Below, piece by piece: positions 9,236 through 17,647 of a DNA stretch of 64,000 bases. The number at the start of each line of letters is the position of its first letter. Positions within the stretch are counted from its first letter, which is position 1. The notes below the pieces were generated by a model. It made no database searches and was not told where the DNA came from. It saw only the letters and a list, made by a program, of their open reading frames with translations. Made by a program: the position numbers and the translations under genes. The stretch covers positions 496,001 through 560,000 of the forward strand of contig NC_018027.1 of the NCBI RefSeq assembly GCF_000266905.1, read 5' to 3'. This DNA is from Mycolicibacterium chubuense NBB4 (lineage in GTDB: Bacteria; Actinomycetota; Actinomycetes; Mycobacteriales; Mycobacteriaceae).

Positions 9236-10537
9236 TCAGGATGCTGCGCCCGGTCCGACATCAGCGGCGGAGTCGCGGTCGCGCGGCTCTTCCCGAACCT
9301 GCCTGAATCCGAGCAGTCGCATGCCGTGATAGATCACCAGCGCGGCGATCGACCCGAGCGCGATGCCCGTGAACGTCAGTCTGCCCAGCTGCCAGGTGAA
9401 GTCGGCGATGCCGATGATCAACGGGATCGCCGCGGTCATCTGGTTGACGGGTTTGGCGAAGTCCACATGATTGGTCAGCCAGATCCGCACACCGAGAATC
9501 CCGACCAGACCGTACAGCACGACCGTCGCACCGCCCAGCACTCCCGGTGGAATGGCCGAGATCACCGCACCGACCTTGGGGCACAACGACAACGCGATCG
9601 CGACCACGGCGGCGACCCAGTACGCGGCGGTCGAGTACACCCGCGTCGCCGCCATCACCCCGATGTTCTCGGCGTAGGTCGTGGTCGCCGATCCGCCGCC
9701 CAGACCGGCCAGTGTGGTGGCCACCCCGTCGGCGGCCAGCGCGCGGCCCATCAGCGGATCCATGTCTCTGCGGGTCATCTGGCCGACCGATTTCACGTGG
9801 CCGATGTTCTCGGCGATCAACGCGATCACGGCCGGCAGGAACATCGGCAGCACCGACAGCGTGAACGCCGGTGTCTGGAACTCGGGCAGACCGATCCACG
9901 GCGCCCCCGCGATGCCCGAGGTGTCGACCTCGCCCAGCGCCAGCGCCAGGACGTAGCCGGCGACCACCGCGAGGAAGATCGCCAACCTGCCGATCATGCC
10001 GCGGAAGAACGCGAGCACACCGATCAGCAGGACCAGCGTGACGAAGCCGACGAGTGGTCCCTTCTCGAAGTTGGCCTTCGCCGCCGGCGCCAGGTTGAAG
10101 CCGATGAGTGCGACGATCGCGCCGGTCACCACCGGCGGCAGCACCAGATCCAGCCAGCGCGTGCCGACCACGTGCACGACTGCGCCCACACCGATGAGCA
10201 GCACACCCACGGCCACAAGCCCCCCCAGCGCACTGCCGGTGCCCTCGGAGGTCACCGCGGCGGTGACGGGTGCGATGACCGAGAAGCTGGACCCGAGATA
10301 GCTCGGCAGTCGGTTACCCGTGATGAGCAGGAACAGAATCGTGCCGACGCCCGAGAACAACAGCGTGGTGGCCGGCGGGAAGCCGGTGAGAACCGGCACC
10401 AGGAACGTCGCCCCGAACATCGCGACGACGTGCTGTGCGCCCAGACCGATGGTGCGCGGCCAGCTCAGGCGTTCGTCGGGTGCCACGACGAAGTCGGGAT
10501 CGGATCGCGAATCGACGCGTTTCCAGGCAACGGGCAT
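9236..10537 (-). CDS. Uracil/xanthine permease family transporter (NCS2)
   Basis: Nucleobase:cation symporter-2 family membrane protein, about 433 residues with 12-14 hydrophobic segments. Family landmarks are GLGAQHVVAMFGATFLVP near the N-terminus, ENIGHVKSVGQMTRRD in the substrate-site region (a Glu typical of UraA), and GLGGGSATTTYAENIGVM. It probably imports uracil or a purine base. An in-frame ATG six codons upstream (10555) is an alternative start; neither has a clear ribosome site. It follows the MarR gene on the same strand with a gap of some 30-50 nt, suggesting a regulator-permease operon. Its end converges with the lpqL paralogue 12 nt away. Confidence 0.9.
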   Translation of the reverse strand: MPVAWKRVDSRSDPDFVVAPDERLSWPRTIGLGAQHVVAMFGATFLVPVLTGFPPATTLLFSGVGTILFLLITGNRLPSYLGSSFSVIAPVTAAVTSEGTGSALGGLVAVGVLLIGVGAVVHVVGTRWLDLVLPPVVTGAIVALIGFNLAPAAKANFEKGPLVGFVTLVLLIGVLAFFRGMIGRLAIFLAVVAGYVLALALGEVDTSGIAGAPWIGLPEFQTPAFTLSVLPMFLPAVIALIAENIGHVKSVGQMTRRDMDPLMGRALAADGVATTLAGLGGGSATTTYAENIGVMAATRVYSTAAYWVAAVVAIALSLCPKVGAVISAIPPGVLGGATVVLYGLVGILGVRIWLTNHVDFAKPVNQMTAAIPLIIGIADFTWQLGRLTFTGIALGSIAALVIYHGMRLLGFRQVREEPRDRDSAADVGPGAAS

Positions 10538-10585
10538 GCTGCGACTACACACCATGACGGTCGGTGCTGCAGCGCAAACAGCGGC

Positions 10586-11077
10586 TCACGGGGGAGCGTG
10601 GCGGCTCCGCGGGGCCGCCGAGCGGGGCGGCCGGGCGCGCATGTGGTCGCGGGCCCGACTCATCATGTCGCCGAGCGTCCGCACGTCTCGGTCCGACAGC
10701 GAGTCGAACAGCAGGTCGCGGACGACCTCGACGTGACCGGGCAGAACAGCTCCGACGCGGGCCCGACCCGCCTCGGTGATCGCGACCACCGTGGCGCGCT
10801 GGTCGTGTGGGCTGGTCTGCCGGGTGATCAATCCCGCGTTCTCCAAAAGGCCCGCCTGGTGAGTCAGACCGCTGCGGCTGTACACCACGCCGTCGGCCAG
10901 GTCGGTCATGGTGAGCGGCCGATCGGCGTCGGCGAGCTTGGCCAGGATCTCGAACTGCACGTAGCTCAGGTCGCCGTCGGCCTGCAGCTGCCGGCGCACG
11001 GCGTACTGGAGGAGACTGACCGCCTCCATGAGAGCGAAGTAGGCGCGCATCTGCGCCGGGTCGAGCGTGTCCGCCAT
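10586..11077 (-). CDS. MarR family transcriptional regulator
   Basis: 163-residue winged-helix repressor of the MarR family: N-terminal dimerisation helices, then LSYVQFEILAKLADA and LTMTDLADGVVYSRSGLTHQAGLLENAGLI (in two parts, roughly residues 37-85: the recognition helix), then the wing SPHDQRATVVAIT and a C-terminal dimerisation helix. The tail from about 145 is Arg/Pro-rich. A perfect inverted repeat lies 15-30 nt upstream of its start and is the likely autoregulatory operator. It probably controls the permease that follows it; the inducer is unknown. Confidence 0.9.
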   Translation of the reverse strand: MADTLDPAQMRAYFALMEAVSLLQYAVRRQLQADGDLSYVQFEILAKLADADRPLTMTDLADGVVYSRSGLTHQAGLLENAGLITRQTSPHDQRATVVAITEAGRARVGAVLPGHVEVVRDLLFDSLSDRDVRTLGDMMSRARDHMRARPPRSAAPRSRHAPP

Positions 11078-11091
11078 GGACCGAGCCTAGA

Positions 11092-11107
11092 GCTTCGACA
11101 TCGAAGC
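11092..11107. promoter_or_regulatory. Palindromic operator of the MarR gene
   Basis: Perfect 7-bp inverted repeat GCTTCGA-CA-TCGAAGC centred about 22 nt upstream of the marR start. Size, symmetry and place fit a MarR dimer site that blocks its own promoter. It is also about 150 nt upstream of the divergent kdp genes. Binding by this regulator is inferred. Confidence 0.5.
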
Positions 11108-11127
11108 AAGCGCGGTCCGGGGTGGTC

Positions 11128-11177
11128 CGTCGAAACCCGTCAAGGATGCGCCGGTAGGCGTCAAGGAGACGTAAAGG
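11128..11177 (+). promoter_or_regulatory. Tandem ~10.5-bp-phased direct repeats upstream of kdp (KdpE-like box)
   Basis: Related 8-mers recur at helical-turn spacing: CGTCGAAA (11128), CGTCAAGG (11138), CGCCGGTA (11149), CGTCAAGG (11159) and CGTAAAGG (11170). Two copies of CGTCAAGGA are identical and exactly 21 bp apart. Head-to-tail repeats with 10-11 bp phase are how OmpR-family response regulators such as KdpE bind. They end about 80 nt before the first kdp ORF. No kdpD or kdpE gene is in the window, so the regulator would act from elsewhere. Confidence 0.5.
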
Positions 11178-11258
11178 CCTCTAGCTCAGTGCCCGCACGA
11201 GGCAGACGCTGAAGGGAGCCGGCGAGATCCGCCGGTCCGCGCTCGTGTGGGAGAACCC

Positions 11259-11342
11259 GTGTCCGTAGTCATCTATCTCGTGCTGACGGTGGCGATCTTC
11301 GTCCTGCTCGGCCTCGCGCAGAAATGGGTCGAACGGCTGTGA
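11259..11342 (+). CDS. 27-residue hydrophobic microprotein upstream of kdpF
   Basis: Small ORF starting at GTG: VSVVIYLVLTVAIFVLLG, then LAQKWVERL. It is one transmembrane helix followed by a short basic/amphipathic end. A purine-rich GGGAGAA lies about 4 nt upstream as a ribosome site. Its stop overlaps the kdpF start (GTGA), so kdpF translation is probably coupled to it. KdpF is the next ORF, so this is an additional single-span peptide in the operon. I do not recognise a named family; a role in Kdp complex stability is an inference from position. Confidence 0.65.
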   Translation: MSVVIYLVLTVAIFVLLGLAQKWVERL

Positions 11343-11428
11343 GTGACGACAACATCGTCGGCCTGGTGCTGTCGATCCTCGTCGCCGTGTTCCTCTTCGC
11401 CGCGCTGCTCTTCCCGGAGAGGTTCTAG
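11339..11428 (+). CDS. kdpF: Potassium-transporting ATPase subunit KdpF
   Basis: 29-residue single-span stabilising subunit of the KdpFABC potassium pump: [18 protein letters not shown] then [11 protein letters not shown]. The NIVGL start and LLFPE(R/K)F end match mycobacterial KdpF as remembered. It overlaps the microprotein upstream by 4 nt, and its TAG shares one base with the kdpA GTG, so the whole operon is translationally coupled. Confidence 0.88.
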   Translation: MSDDNIVGLVLSILVAVFLFAALLFPERF

Positions 11429-13098
11429 TGAGCACCACGACCGCGGGAACCCTCTTCCTGGCAACGCTTGTCGTCGCCCTCTCAGCCGTGCATGTGCCGC
11501 TGGGCGACTACATGTACCGCGTCTACTCCAGCGAGAGGCACCTCGGCGGCGAGCGCGTAATCTACCGGCTGATCGGTGCCGACCCGAAGTCGGAGCAGAC
11601 CTGGGGCTCCTACGCCCGCAGTGTGCTCGCGTTCTCAGCCGTCAGCATCCTGTTCCTGTTCATCCTGCAACTGGTGCAGGGCAGGCTGCCGCTGCACCTC
11701 CATGATCCGGCCACGCCGATGACCCCGGCGCTGGCCTGGAACACCGCGGTCAGCTTCGTCACCAACACCAACTGGCAGGCATATGCGGGTGAATCGACTC
11801 AGGGCCACCTCGTGCAGATGACCGGGCTGGCGGTGCAGAATTTCGCCTCGGCCGCCGTCGGTATGGCCGTCGCGGTGGCATTCGTACGCGGACTCGCCCG
11901 CCGCAGCACCGGCGAACTCGGCAACTTCTGGGTCGACCTGGTGCGGGGCAGCATCCGTGTGCTGCTTCCCCTTTCGATCGTCGGCGCCGTGATCCTGGTC
12001 GCCGGGGGTGTCATCCAGAATTTCCACCTGCACGACCAGGTCGTCGACACGATCGCCGGTGCGCGCCAGACCGTCCCCGGCGGGCCTGTCGCCAGCCAGG
12101 AGGTGATCAAGGAACTCGGCACCAACGGCGGCGGCTTCTTCAACGTCAACTCCGCCCACCCGTTCGAGAACCCGACCACATGGACGAACTGGACCGAGAT
12201 CTTCCTGCTGCTCGTCATCAGCTTCTCACTGCCGCGCACCTTCGGGCGGATGGTCGGCAGCAAGAAACAGGGGTACGCCATCGTGGCCGTCATGGGTGTG
12301 ATCGCCGCCCTGAGCGTCAGCCTGATGCTCCTCTTCCAGCTGCAGGCCCACGGCACGGTCCCGACCGCCGCCGGCGCCGCCATGGAGGGTGTGGAGCAGC
12401 GGTTCGGTGTCGCGAACTCTGCGGTCTTCGCCGACGCCACCACGTTGACGTCGACGGGAGCCGTCGACTCCTTCCACGACTCCTACACGAGCCTCGGCGG
12501 CATGGTGACCCTGTTCAACATGCAGCTGGGCGAAGTGGCGCCCGGTGGCACCGGGTCGGGCCTGTACGGGATGCTGATCCTGGCCATCATCACGGTGTTC
12601 GTCGCCGGCCTGATGGTGGGGCGCACACCGGAATACCTCGGGAAGAAGATCACACCCCGCGAAATCAAGTTGGCTGCAACGTATTTCCTCATCACACCGC
12701 TCATCGTGCTGACCGGGACCGCGGTGGCGATGGCGATGCCCGGTCAACGTGCAGGCATGCTCAACACCGGGCCGCACGGCTTGTCCGAGGTGCTGTACGC
12801 CTTCACGTCCGCGGCCAACAACAACGGCTCGGCGTTCGCGGGCATCAGCGTCAACACCGAGTGGTACAACACCGCACTGGGGTTGGCGATGGTGTTCGGC
12901 CGGTTCCTGCCGATCATCTTCGCCCTGGCGCTCGCCGGGTCCCTCGCGCAGCAGGGCAGGACACCACCGTCCATCGGCACACTGCCCACCCATCGGCCGC
13001 AGTTCGTCGGCATGGTCGCCGGCGTGACGGTGATCCTGGTCGCTCTGACCTTCTTCCCCATGCTCGCGCTCGGACCTCTCGCTGAAGGAATCCACTGA
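11428..13098 (+). CDS. kdpA: Potassium-transporting ATPase subunit KdpA
   Basis: Potassium-binding, channel-like subunit of the high-affinity K+ pump, 556 residues with about ten membrane segments, the usual size. Selectivity-filter loops are visible: [14 protein letters not shown] near residue 110, [20 protein letters not shown] near 230, and [14 protein letters not shown] near 460. It sits between kdpF and kdpB, overlapping both starts. It selects external K+ and passes it toward KdpB. Confidence 0.97.
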   Translation: MSTTTAGTLFLATLVVALSAVHVPLGDYMYRVYSSERHLGGERVIYRLIGADPKSEQTWGSYARSVLAFSAVSILFLFILQLVQGRLPLHLHDPATPMTPALAWNTAVSFVTNTNWQAYAGESTQGHLVQMTGLAVQNFASAAVGMAVAVAFVRGLARRSTGELGNFWVDLVRGSIRVLLPLSIVGAVILVAGGVIQNFHLHDQVVDTIAGARQTVPGGPVASQEVIKELGTNGGGFFNVNSAHPFENPTTWTNWTEIFLLLVISFSLPRTFGRMVGSKKQGYAIVAVMGVIAALSVSLMLLFQLQAHGTVPTAAGAAMEGVEQRFGVANSAVFADATTLTSTGAVDSFHDSYTSLGGMVTLFNMQLGEVAPGGTGSGLYGMLILAIITVFVAGLMVGRTPEYLGKKITPREIKLAATYFLITPLIVLTGTAVAMAMPGQRAGMLNTGPHGLSEVLYAFTSAANNNGSAFAGISVNTEWYNTALGLAMVFGRFLPIIFALALAGSLAQQGRTPPSIGTLPTHRPQFVGMVAGVTVILVALTFFPMLALGPLAEGIH

Positions 13099-15191
13099 TG
13101 TCGGCCACCGTCGGCGGCGGCCTCCTTGATCCGGCAATGGTGTGGAAGTCTGCGCCCGACGCGTTGCGCAAACTCGATCCGCGCTCCCTGTGGCGTAACC
13201 CGGTGATGTTCATCGTCGAGCTGGGCGCGGTGTGGAGCACGGTCCTGGCGATGACGGACCCGACGTGGTTCGGCTGGCTGATCGTCGTCTGGCTCTGGCT
13301 GACAGTCGTTTTCGCCAATCTCGCCGAAGCCGTCGCCGAAGGGCGGGGTAAGGCGCAGGCCGAATCGCTGCGCAAGACGAAGACGGCGACGATGGCCCGC
13401 CGGCTCGTCGGGTGGCAGCCCGGAGGACCGGCCCGGGAGGAAGCGGTCGCCGCCCCGATGCTGCAGCAGGGCGATGTCGTGGTGATCGAAGCCGGCCAGG
13501 TGATCCCCGGTGACGGGGACGTGGTGGAAGGCATTGCCTCCGTGGACGAGTCGGCCATCACCGGTGAATCAGCGCCGGTGATCCGCGAGTCGGGCGGGGA
13601 CCGCTCGGCGGTGACCGGTGGCACGACGGTTCTCTCGGACCGGATCGTCGTGCGGATCACCCAGAAGCCCGGCGAGAGTTTCATCGACCGGATGATCGCC
13701 CTCGTCGAGGGCGCGAACCGGCAGAAGACGCCCAACGAGATCGCGCTGAACATCCTGCTGGCCTCGCTGACGATCATCTTCGTCTTCGCCGTCGCCACGC
13801 TGCAGCCGCTGGCGATCTATTCCACGATGAACAACCCCGGTGTGCCGGACAGCCTGGCGCTGGGTGGCAACGGCGTCACGGGCATCGTGATGGTGTCTCT
13901 GCTGGTGTGTCTGATCCCCACGACCATCGGGGCGCTGCTGAGCGCCATCGGCATCGCCGGTATGGACCGGCTCGTGCAGCGCAACGTGCTCGCGATGTCC
14001 GGCCGCGCGGTGGAGGCCGCTGGTGATGTGAACACGCTGCTGCTCGACAAGACCGGCACCATCACGCTGGGCAACCGCCAGGCCGCGGCTTTCGATCCGC
14101 TGCACGGCGTCACCGAGGAGCAGCTCGCCGACGCCGCGCAGCTGTCCAGCCTGGCCGACGAGACACCGGAGGGGCGGTCGATCGTCGTGTTCGCCAAACA
14201 GCAGTACGGACTTCGCGCCCGCACGCCGGGTGAACTCGCCCACGCGCACTGGATCGAATTCTCCGCCACCACACGGATGTCCGGGGTCGATATCGACGAC
14301 CACCGGCTTCGCAAGGGCGCGGCCAGTTCGGTGGCCGACTGGGTCCGGTCCAACGGCGGGGAGGTGCCCGCCCAGCTCGGCGAGATCGTCGACGGTATCG
14401 CCGCCGCCGGCGGCACACCGCTCGCCGTCGGCGAGATCAGGGGCCGAACCGCGACCATGCTCGGCGTCATCCACCTCAAGGACGTCGTCAAGAGGGGCAT
14501 GCGGGAACGCTTCGACGAGATGCGCCGCATGGGCATCCGCACCGTGATGATCACCGGCGACAACCCGTTGACCGCCAGGGCCATTGCCGACGAGGCCGGT
14601 GTCGACGACTTCCTCGCCGAGGCGACGCCCGAGGACAAGATGGCGTTGATCAAGAAGGAGCAGGCGGGCGGCAAACTGGTCGCGATGACCGGCGACGGCA
14701 CCAACGACGCCCCGGCGCTGGCCCAGGCCGATGTCGGAGTCGCGATGAACAGCGGCACGTCGGCGGCCAAAGAAGCCGGCAACATGGTCGATCTCGACTC
14801 CGACCCGACCAAACTGATCGAGATCGTCGAGATCGGAAAACAGTTGCTGATCACCCGGGGAGCGCTGACCACGTTCTCCATCGCGAACGACATCGCCAAG
14901 TATTTCGCGATCATCCCGGCGATGTTCGTCGCGCTGTTCCCCGGCCTGGACCTGCTCAACGTCATGCGCCTGCACAGCCCCCAGTCGGCGATCCTGTCGG
15001 CGGTGATCTTCAACGCGCTGGTGATCGTCGCGCTGATCCCCCTGGCGCTGCGCGGTGTGCGCTACACGCCCAGCAGCGCGTCGAAGCTGTTGAGCCGCAA
15101 CCTCTACATCTACGGCCTCGGCGGCATCGTCGCACCGTTCATCGGTATGAAGCTGATCGATCTGGTCGTCCAGTTCTTCCCGGGAATGTGA
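13098..15191 (+). CDS. kdpB: Potassium-transporting ATPase ATP-binding subunit KdpB
   Basis: P-type ATPase subunit of 697 residues. The phosphorylated Asp is in [13 protein letters not shown] (about residue 317), the actuator loop is [10 protein letters not shown] (about 155), and the hinge is [20 protein letters not shown] (about 532). [20 protein letters not shown] is typical of KdpB. The ATG overlaps the kdpA stop by one base, and kdpC follows after one base. Confidence 0.97.
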   Translation: MSATVGGGLLDPAMVWKSAPDALRKLDPRSLWRNPVMFIVELGAVWSTVLAMTDPTWFGWLIVVWLWLTVVFANLAEAVAEGRGKAQAESLRKTKTATMARRLVGWQPGGPAREEAVAAPMLQQGDVVVIEAGQVIPGDGDVVEGIASVDESAITGESAPVIRESGGDRSAVTGGTTVLSDRIVVRITQKPGESFIDRMIALVEGANRQKTPNEIALNILLASLTIIFVFAVATLQPLAIYSTMNNPGVPDSLALGGNGVTGIVMVSLLVCLIPTTIGALLSAIGIAGMDRLVQRNVLAMSGRAVEAAGDVNTLLLDKTGTITLGNRQAAAFDPLHGVTEEQLADAAQLSSLADETPEGRSIVVFAKQQYGLRARTPGELAHAHWIEFSATTRMSGVDIDDHRLRKGAASSVADWVRSNGGEVPAQLGEIVDGIAAAGGTPLAVGEIRGRTATMLGVIHLKDVVKRGMRERFDEMRRMGIRTVMITGDNPLTARAIADEAGVDDFLAEATPEDKMALIKKEQAGGKLVAMTGDGTNDAPALAQADVGVAMNSGTSAAKEAGNMVDLDSDPTKLIEIVEIGKQLLITRGALTTFSIANDIAKYFAIIPAMFVALFPGLDLLNVMRLHSPQSAILSAVIFNALVIVALIPLALRGVRYTPSSASKLLSRNLYIYGLGGIVAPFIGMKLIDLVVQFFPGM

Positions 15192-15192
15192 G

Positions 15193-16095
15193 ATGAAGAT
15201 TTCCAGCATCATTCGGCAACACTGGGCAGCGCTGCGGGCGTTGCTGGTCCTCACCGTCATCCTGGGGATCGGTTATCCGCTCGTCATCTGGCTGGTCGCG
15301 CAGCTTCCCGGTCTGTCCGGTAAGGCGAACGGCTCGATCATCGAAGCGGACGGAAAGCCGGTCGGCAGCAGCCTGATCGGGCAGTCGTTCACCGACGCGA
15401 GCGGCAACGCGCTGCCGCAGTACTTCCAGAGCAGACCGTCCGCCGCCGGCTACGACCCGATGGCCACCAGCGCCGGCAACCTCGGCCCGGAGAGCGTCGT
15501 CGACACTCTCGGTGACCCGTCACTGCCCGCCGGCGACAACGGAGCGAAGTTCAGCCTGCTGACGTCGGTGTGCTCGCGCAGCAAAGCGATCGGTGAACGG
15601 GAGGGGGTCGACGGATTGCGGCCGTTCTGCACCGGCGGCGGCGTCGGCGCCGTGCTGTCGGTCTTCGGTCCGCGCGACGCCTACGGCCACGTCGTCCACC
15701 CGACGAGGGTCGTCAGCGTCAACGAACCGTGCACCACCTTCTCCACGCCGTTCGTGGACGACTTCGAGGGAGTGCGGGTCGAATGCGCGAAGTTCGGGGA
15801 AAACTACGGCGCGGGACAGATCGTGCCGATCCGCGGCGACGCACCGGCGGATCCGGCCGTGCCCTCCGACGCCGTCACCGCCAGCGGCAGTGGCCTGGAC
15901 CCGCACATCTCCCCGGCGTACGCCGCGCTGCAGGTCAACCGCGTCGCGAAGGCACGCGGCGTGTCACCGGACCAGATCCGGGCGGTCGTCGCCGACCACA
16001 CCGAAGGTCGCACGCTGGGCTTCTTCGGTGAGCCGCGGGTCAACGTGCTGGAGCTGAACCTCGCCCTCGACGAGCGGTACCCCGCGACGCGCTGA
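15193..16095 (+). CDS. kdpC: Potassium-transporting ATPase subunit KdpC, with a large insertion
   Basis: KdpC has one N-terminal membrane helix (about residues 12-37) and an exported domain that contacts KdpA/B. Family motifs are present: FQSRPSAAGYDPMATSAGNL (about 78-97), TASGSGLDPHISPAYA (about 229-244) and GEPRVNVLELNLALD near the end. The protein is 300 residues against about 190 in E. coli and M. tuberculosis: an extra segment of about 110 residues sits between the first two motifs, in frame. It carries four cysteines (about 127, 146, 180, 198), enough for two disulfides outside the membrane. It is the last kdp gene; no kdpDE follows. Confidence 0.93.
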   Translation: MKISSIIRQHWAALRALLVLTVILGIGYPLVIWLVAQLPGLSGKANGSIIEADGKPVGSSLIGQSFTDASGNALPQYFQSRPSAAGYDPMATSAGNLGPESVVDTLGDPSLPAGDNGAKFSLLTSVCSRSKAIGEREGVDGLRPFCTGGGVGAVLSVFGPRDAYGHVVHPTRVVSVNEPCTTFSTPFVDDFEGVRVECAKFGENYGAGQIVPIRGDAPADPAVPSDAVTASGSGLDPHISPAYAALQVNRVAKARGVSPDQIRAVVADHTEGRTLGFFGEPRVNVLELNLALDERYPATR

Positions 16096-16097
16096 GA

Positions 16098-17348
16098 TCA
16101 GGGCCGCTGAGCGCGCGCCTGTACGGCGTAGACGACCATGCCCAGCAGCACCACCGCCGAGCCGGCGAGAACCGAGACCAGCGGAAGGCTGAACGCCAGC
16201 GTCAGACAGCCGGCCAGCCCGACCACAGGCACCAACCGGCGCGTCCCGAGCGTCAGCGCGGAGGCGTTGGCGATCGCGTAGTAGAGAAGCACGCCGAACG
16301 ACGAGAAACCGATGGCGCCGCGGACGTCGACGATCGCCGCGACCACCGCGACGGCGACGCCCACCGCGAGTTCGGCGCGGTACGGAGTGCCGTGACGCGG
16401 GTGAACCGCGGCCAGCGCGGCCGGCAGGTGATGGTCGCGGGCCAGCGCCAACGTCGTGCGGGACACGCCGAGCAGCAGCGCCAGCAGGGAACCGAGTGCA
16501 CCGATCGCCGCGCCGACGGTCACGACCGGGCCCAATGCGGGGAAGCCGGCCGCCCGCACCGCGGCGGTCAACGGTGCGCTCGCCTCGGCAAGGCCGGGAC
16601 CGCCGAGTTCGCCCAGCACCGCGACGGCGACCAACACATAGACGGCCAGCGTGATCGCCAGCGAGATCGTGACCGCGCGCGGGATCGTCCGGGCGGGTTC
16701 GCGGACCTCCTCGCCCAGCGTCGCGATCCGCGCATAGCCGGCGAAGGCGAAGAAGAGCAGGCCCGCGGCCTCCAACAGGCCGCGGCCGGTGCCGGTGACC
16801 GTGCCGATGACGGTGCCGATTACTGAGGCCACGCCGACGTCCCCGAAGCCGAGGACCGCGATCACCACGACGGCCAGCACGGCCAGCACGAACGCGACGA
16901 TGACGCGGGTCAGCAGCGCCGACCTCTGGATGCCCGCGTACCCGACGGCCGTCAGTGCGACGACGGACGCGACCGCCACCGCGTGGGCGTGCGCCGGCCA
17001 GACGTAGTGGCCGACGGTCAGCGCCATCGCGGCGCAGGACGCGGTCTTGCCGACGACGAAGCTCCACCCCGCGGTGTGGCCCCAGAACAGTCCGAGGCGC
17101 TCGCGGCCGTAGACGTAGGTGCCGCCCGACTGCGGGTAGAGCGCGGCCAGCCGGGCCGAGGACATCGCATTGCAGATCGCGACGATGGCGGCGATGCCGA
17201 GCGCGAGCAGCACGCCCGTGCCGGCGGCCGCCGCGGCCGGGGCCAGCGCGACGAAGATCCCCGCACCGATCATCGAACCGAGGCCGAGTGTGACGGTGTC
17301 GAACAATCCGAGCCGCCGCCGCAGGGCAGACCCGTCCGGCGCGTTCAC
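16098..17348 (-). CDS. APC-family amino-acid permease
   Basis: Amino acid-polyamine-organocation transporter of about 416 residues with roughly 12 membrane segments. The first helix motif LGLGSMIGAGIFVALAPAA is diagnostic of the family, and YPQSGGTYVYGRERLG marks the helix 2-3 loop. Start chosen at the GTG giving VNAPDGSALRRRLGLFDTVT. It converges with kdpC, leaving 2 nt between stop codons. The small DoxX-like gene lies upstream on the same strand. The substrate is undetermined. Confidence 0.88.
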   Translation of the reverse strand: MNAPDGSALRRRLGLFDTVTLGLGSMIGAGIFVALAPAAAAAGTGVLLALGIAAIVAICNAMSSARLAALYPQSGGTYVYGRERLGLFWGHTAGWSFVVGKTASCAAMALTVGHYVWPAHAHAVAVASVVALTAVGYAGIQRSALLTRVIVAFVLAVLAVVVIAVLGFGDVGVASVIGTVIGTVTGTGRGLLEAAGLLFFAFAGYARIATLGEEVREPARTIPRAVTISLAITLAVYVLVAVAVLGELGGPGLAEASAPLTAAVRAAGFPALGPVVTVGAAIGALGSLLALLLGVSRTTLALARDHHLPAALAAVHPRHGTPYRAELAVGVAVAVVAAIVDVRGAIGFSSFGVLLYYAIANASALTLGTRRLVPVVGLAGCLTLAFSLPLVSVLAGSAVVLLGMVVYAVQARAQRP

Positions 17349-17371
17349 CGGCTCACCGTAACGAACCGGGC

Positions 17372-17638
17372 TTAACGCTGCCTTACGACGTTGCCGCCCA
17401 GGTAGAGCAGATAGCCGAGCAGGCCCAGGACGGCGAACTTGCGCGTCTTGCGCGCCGCCAGTCCCAAGCCGACGGCGGTCTCGATGCCGCCGTCGACGTA
17501 CACGTGCAGACGGGTGTTGTCCGGGAACGCGGCTTTGGTGACTCCCTCGTAGATCTGGGGAGCGACGTAATGCGACAGTCCGGCGGCGGCCAGCACCAGT
17601 CCGGCCACGGTGGCGGCACGCGAATTCTCTTTGGGCAC
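17372..17638 (-). CDS. Small DoxX-like membrane protein
   Basis: 88 residues, GTG start, with three or four short hydrophobic stretches: AATVAGLVLAAAGLSHYVAP, then DGGIETAVGLGLA and KFAVLGLLGYLLYLGGNVV. The GLSH(Y/F)VAP and GGIETAVGLGL words resemble short actinobacterial DoxX-like proteins as I remember them, but the match is by pattern only. It lies 9 nt downstream of the monooxygenase stop on the same strand, so it is probably co-transcribed with it. Function unknown. Confidence 0.75.
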   Translation of the reverse strand: MPKENSRAATVAGLVLAAAGLSHYVAPQIYEGVTKAAFPDNTRLHVYVDGGIETAVGLGLAARKTRKFAVLGLLGYLLYLGGNVVRQR

Positions 17639-17647
17639 TTGCGGATC

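Noticed and set aside
11339..11428. CRISPR, tRNA or rRNA genes anywhere in the window (this short region was checked as an example of non-standard coding)
   Set aside because: No regularly spaced repeats, cloverleaf sequences or rRNA-like blocks were found; this stretch is the kdpF gene.
15493..15855. Frameshift as the cause of the long KdpC
   Set aside because: The frame is continuous and ends in canonical KdpC motifs; the insertion has structured, cysteine-bearing sequence.
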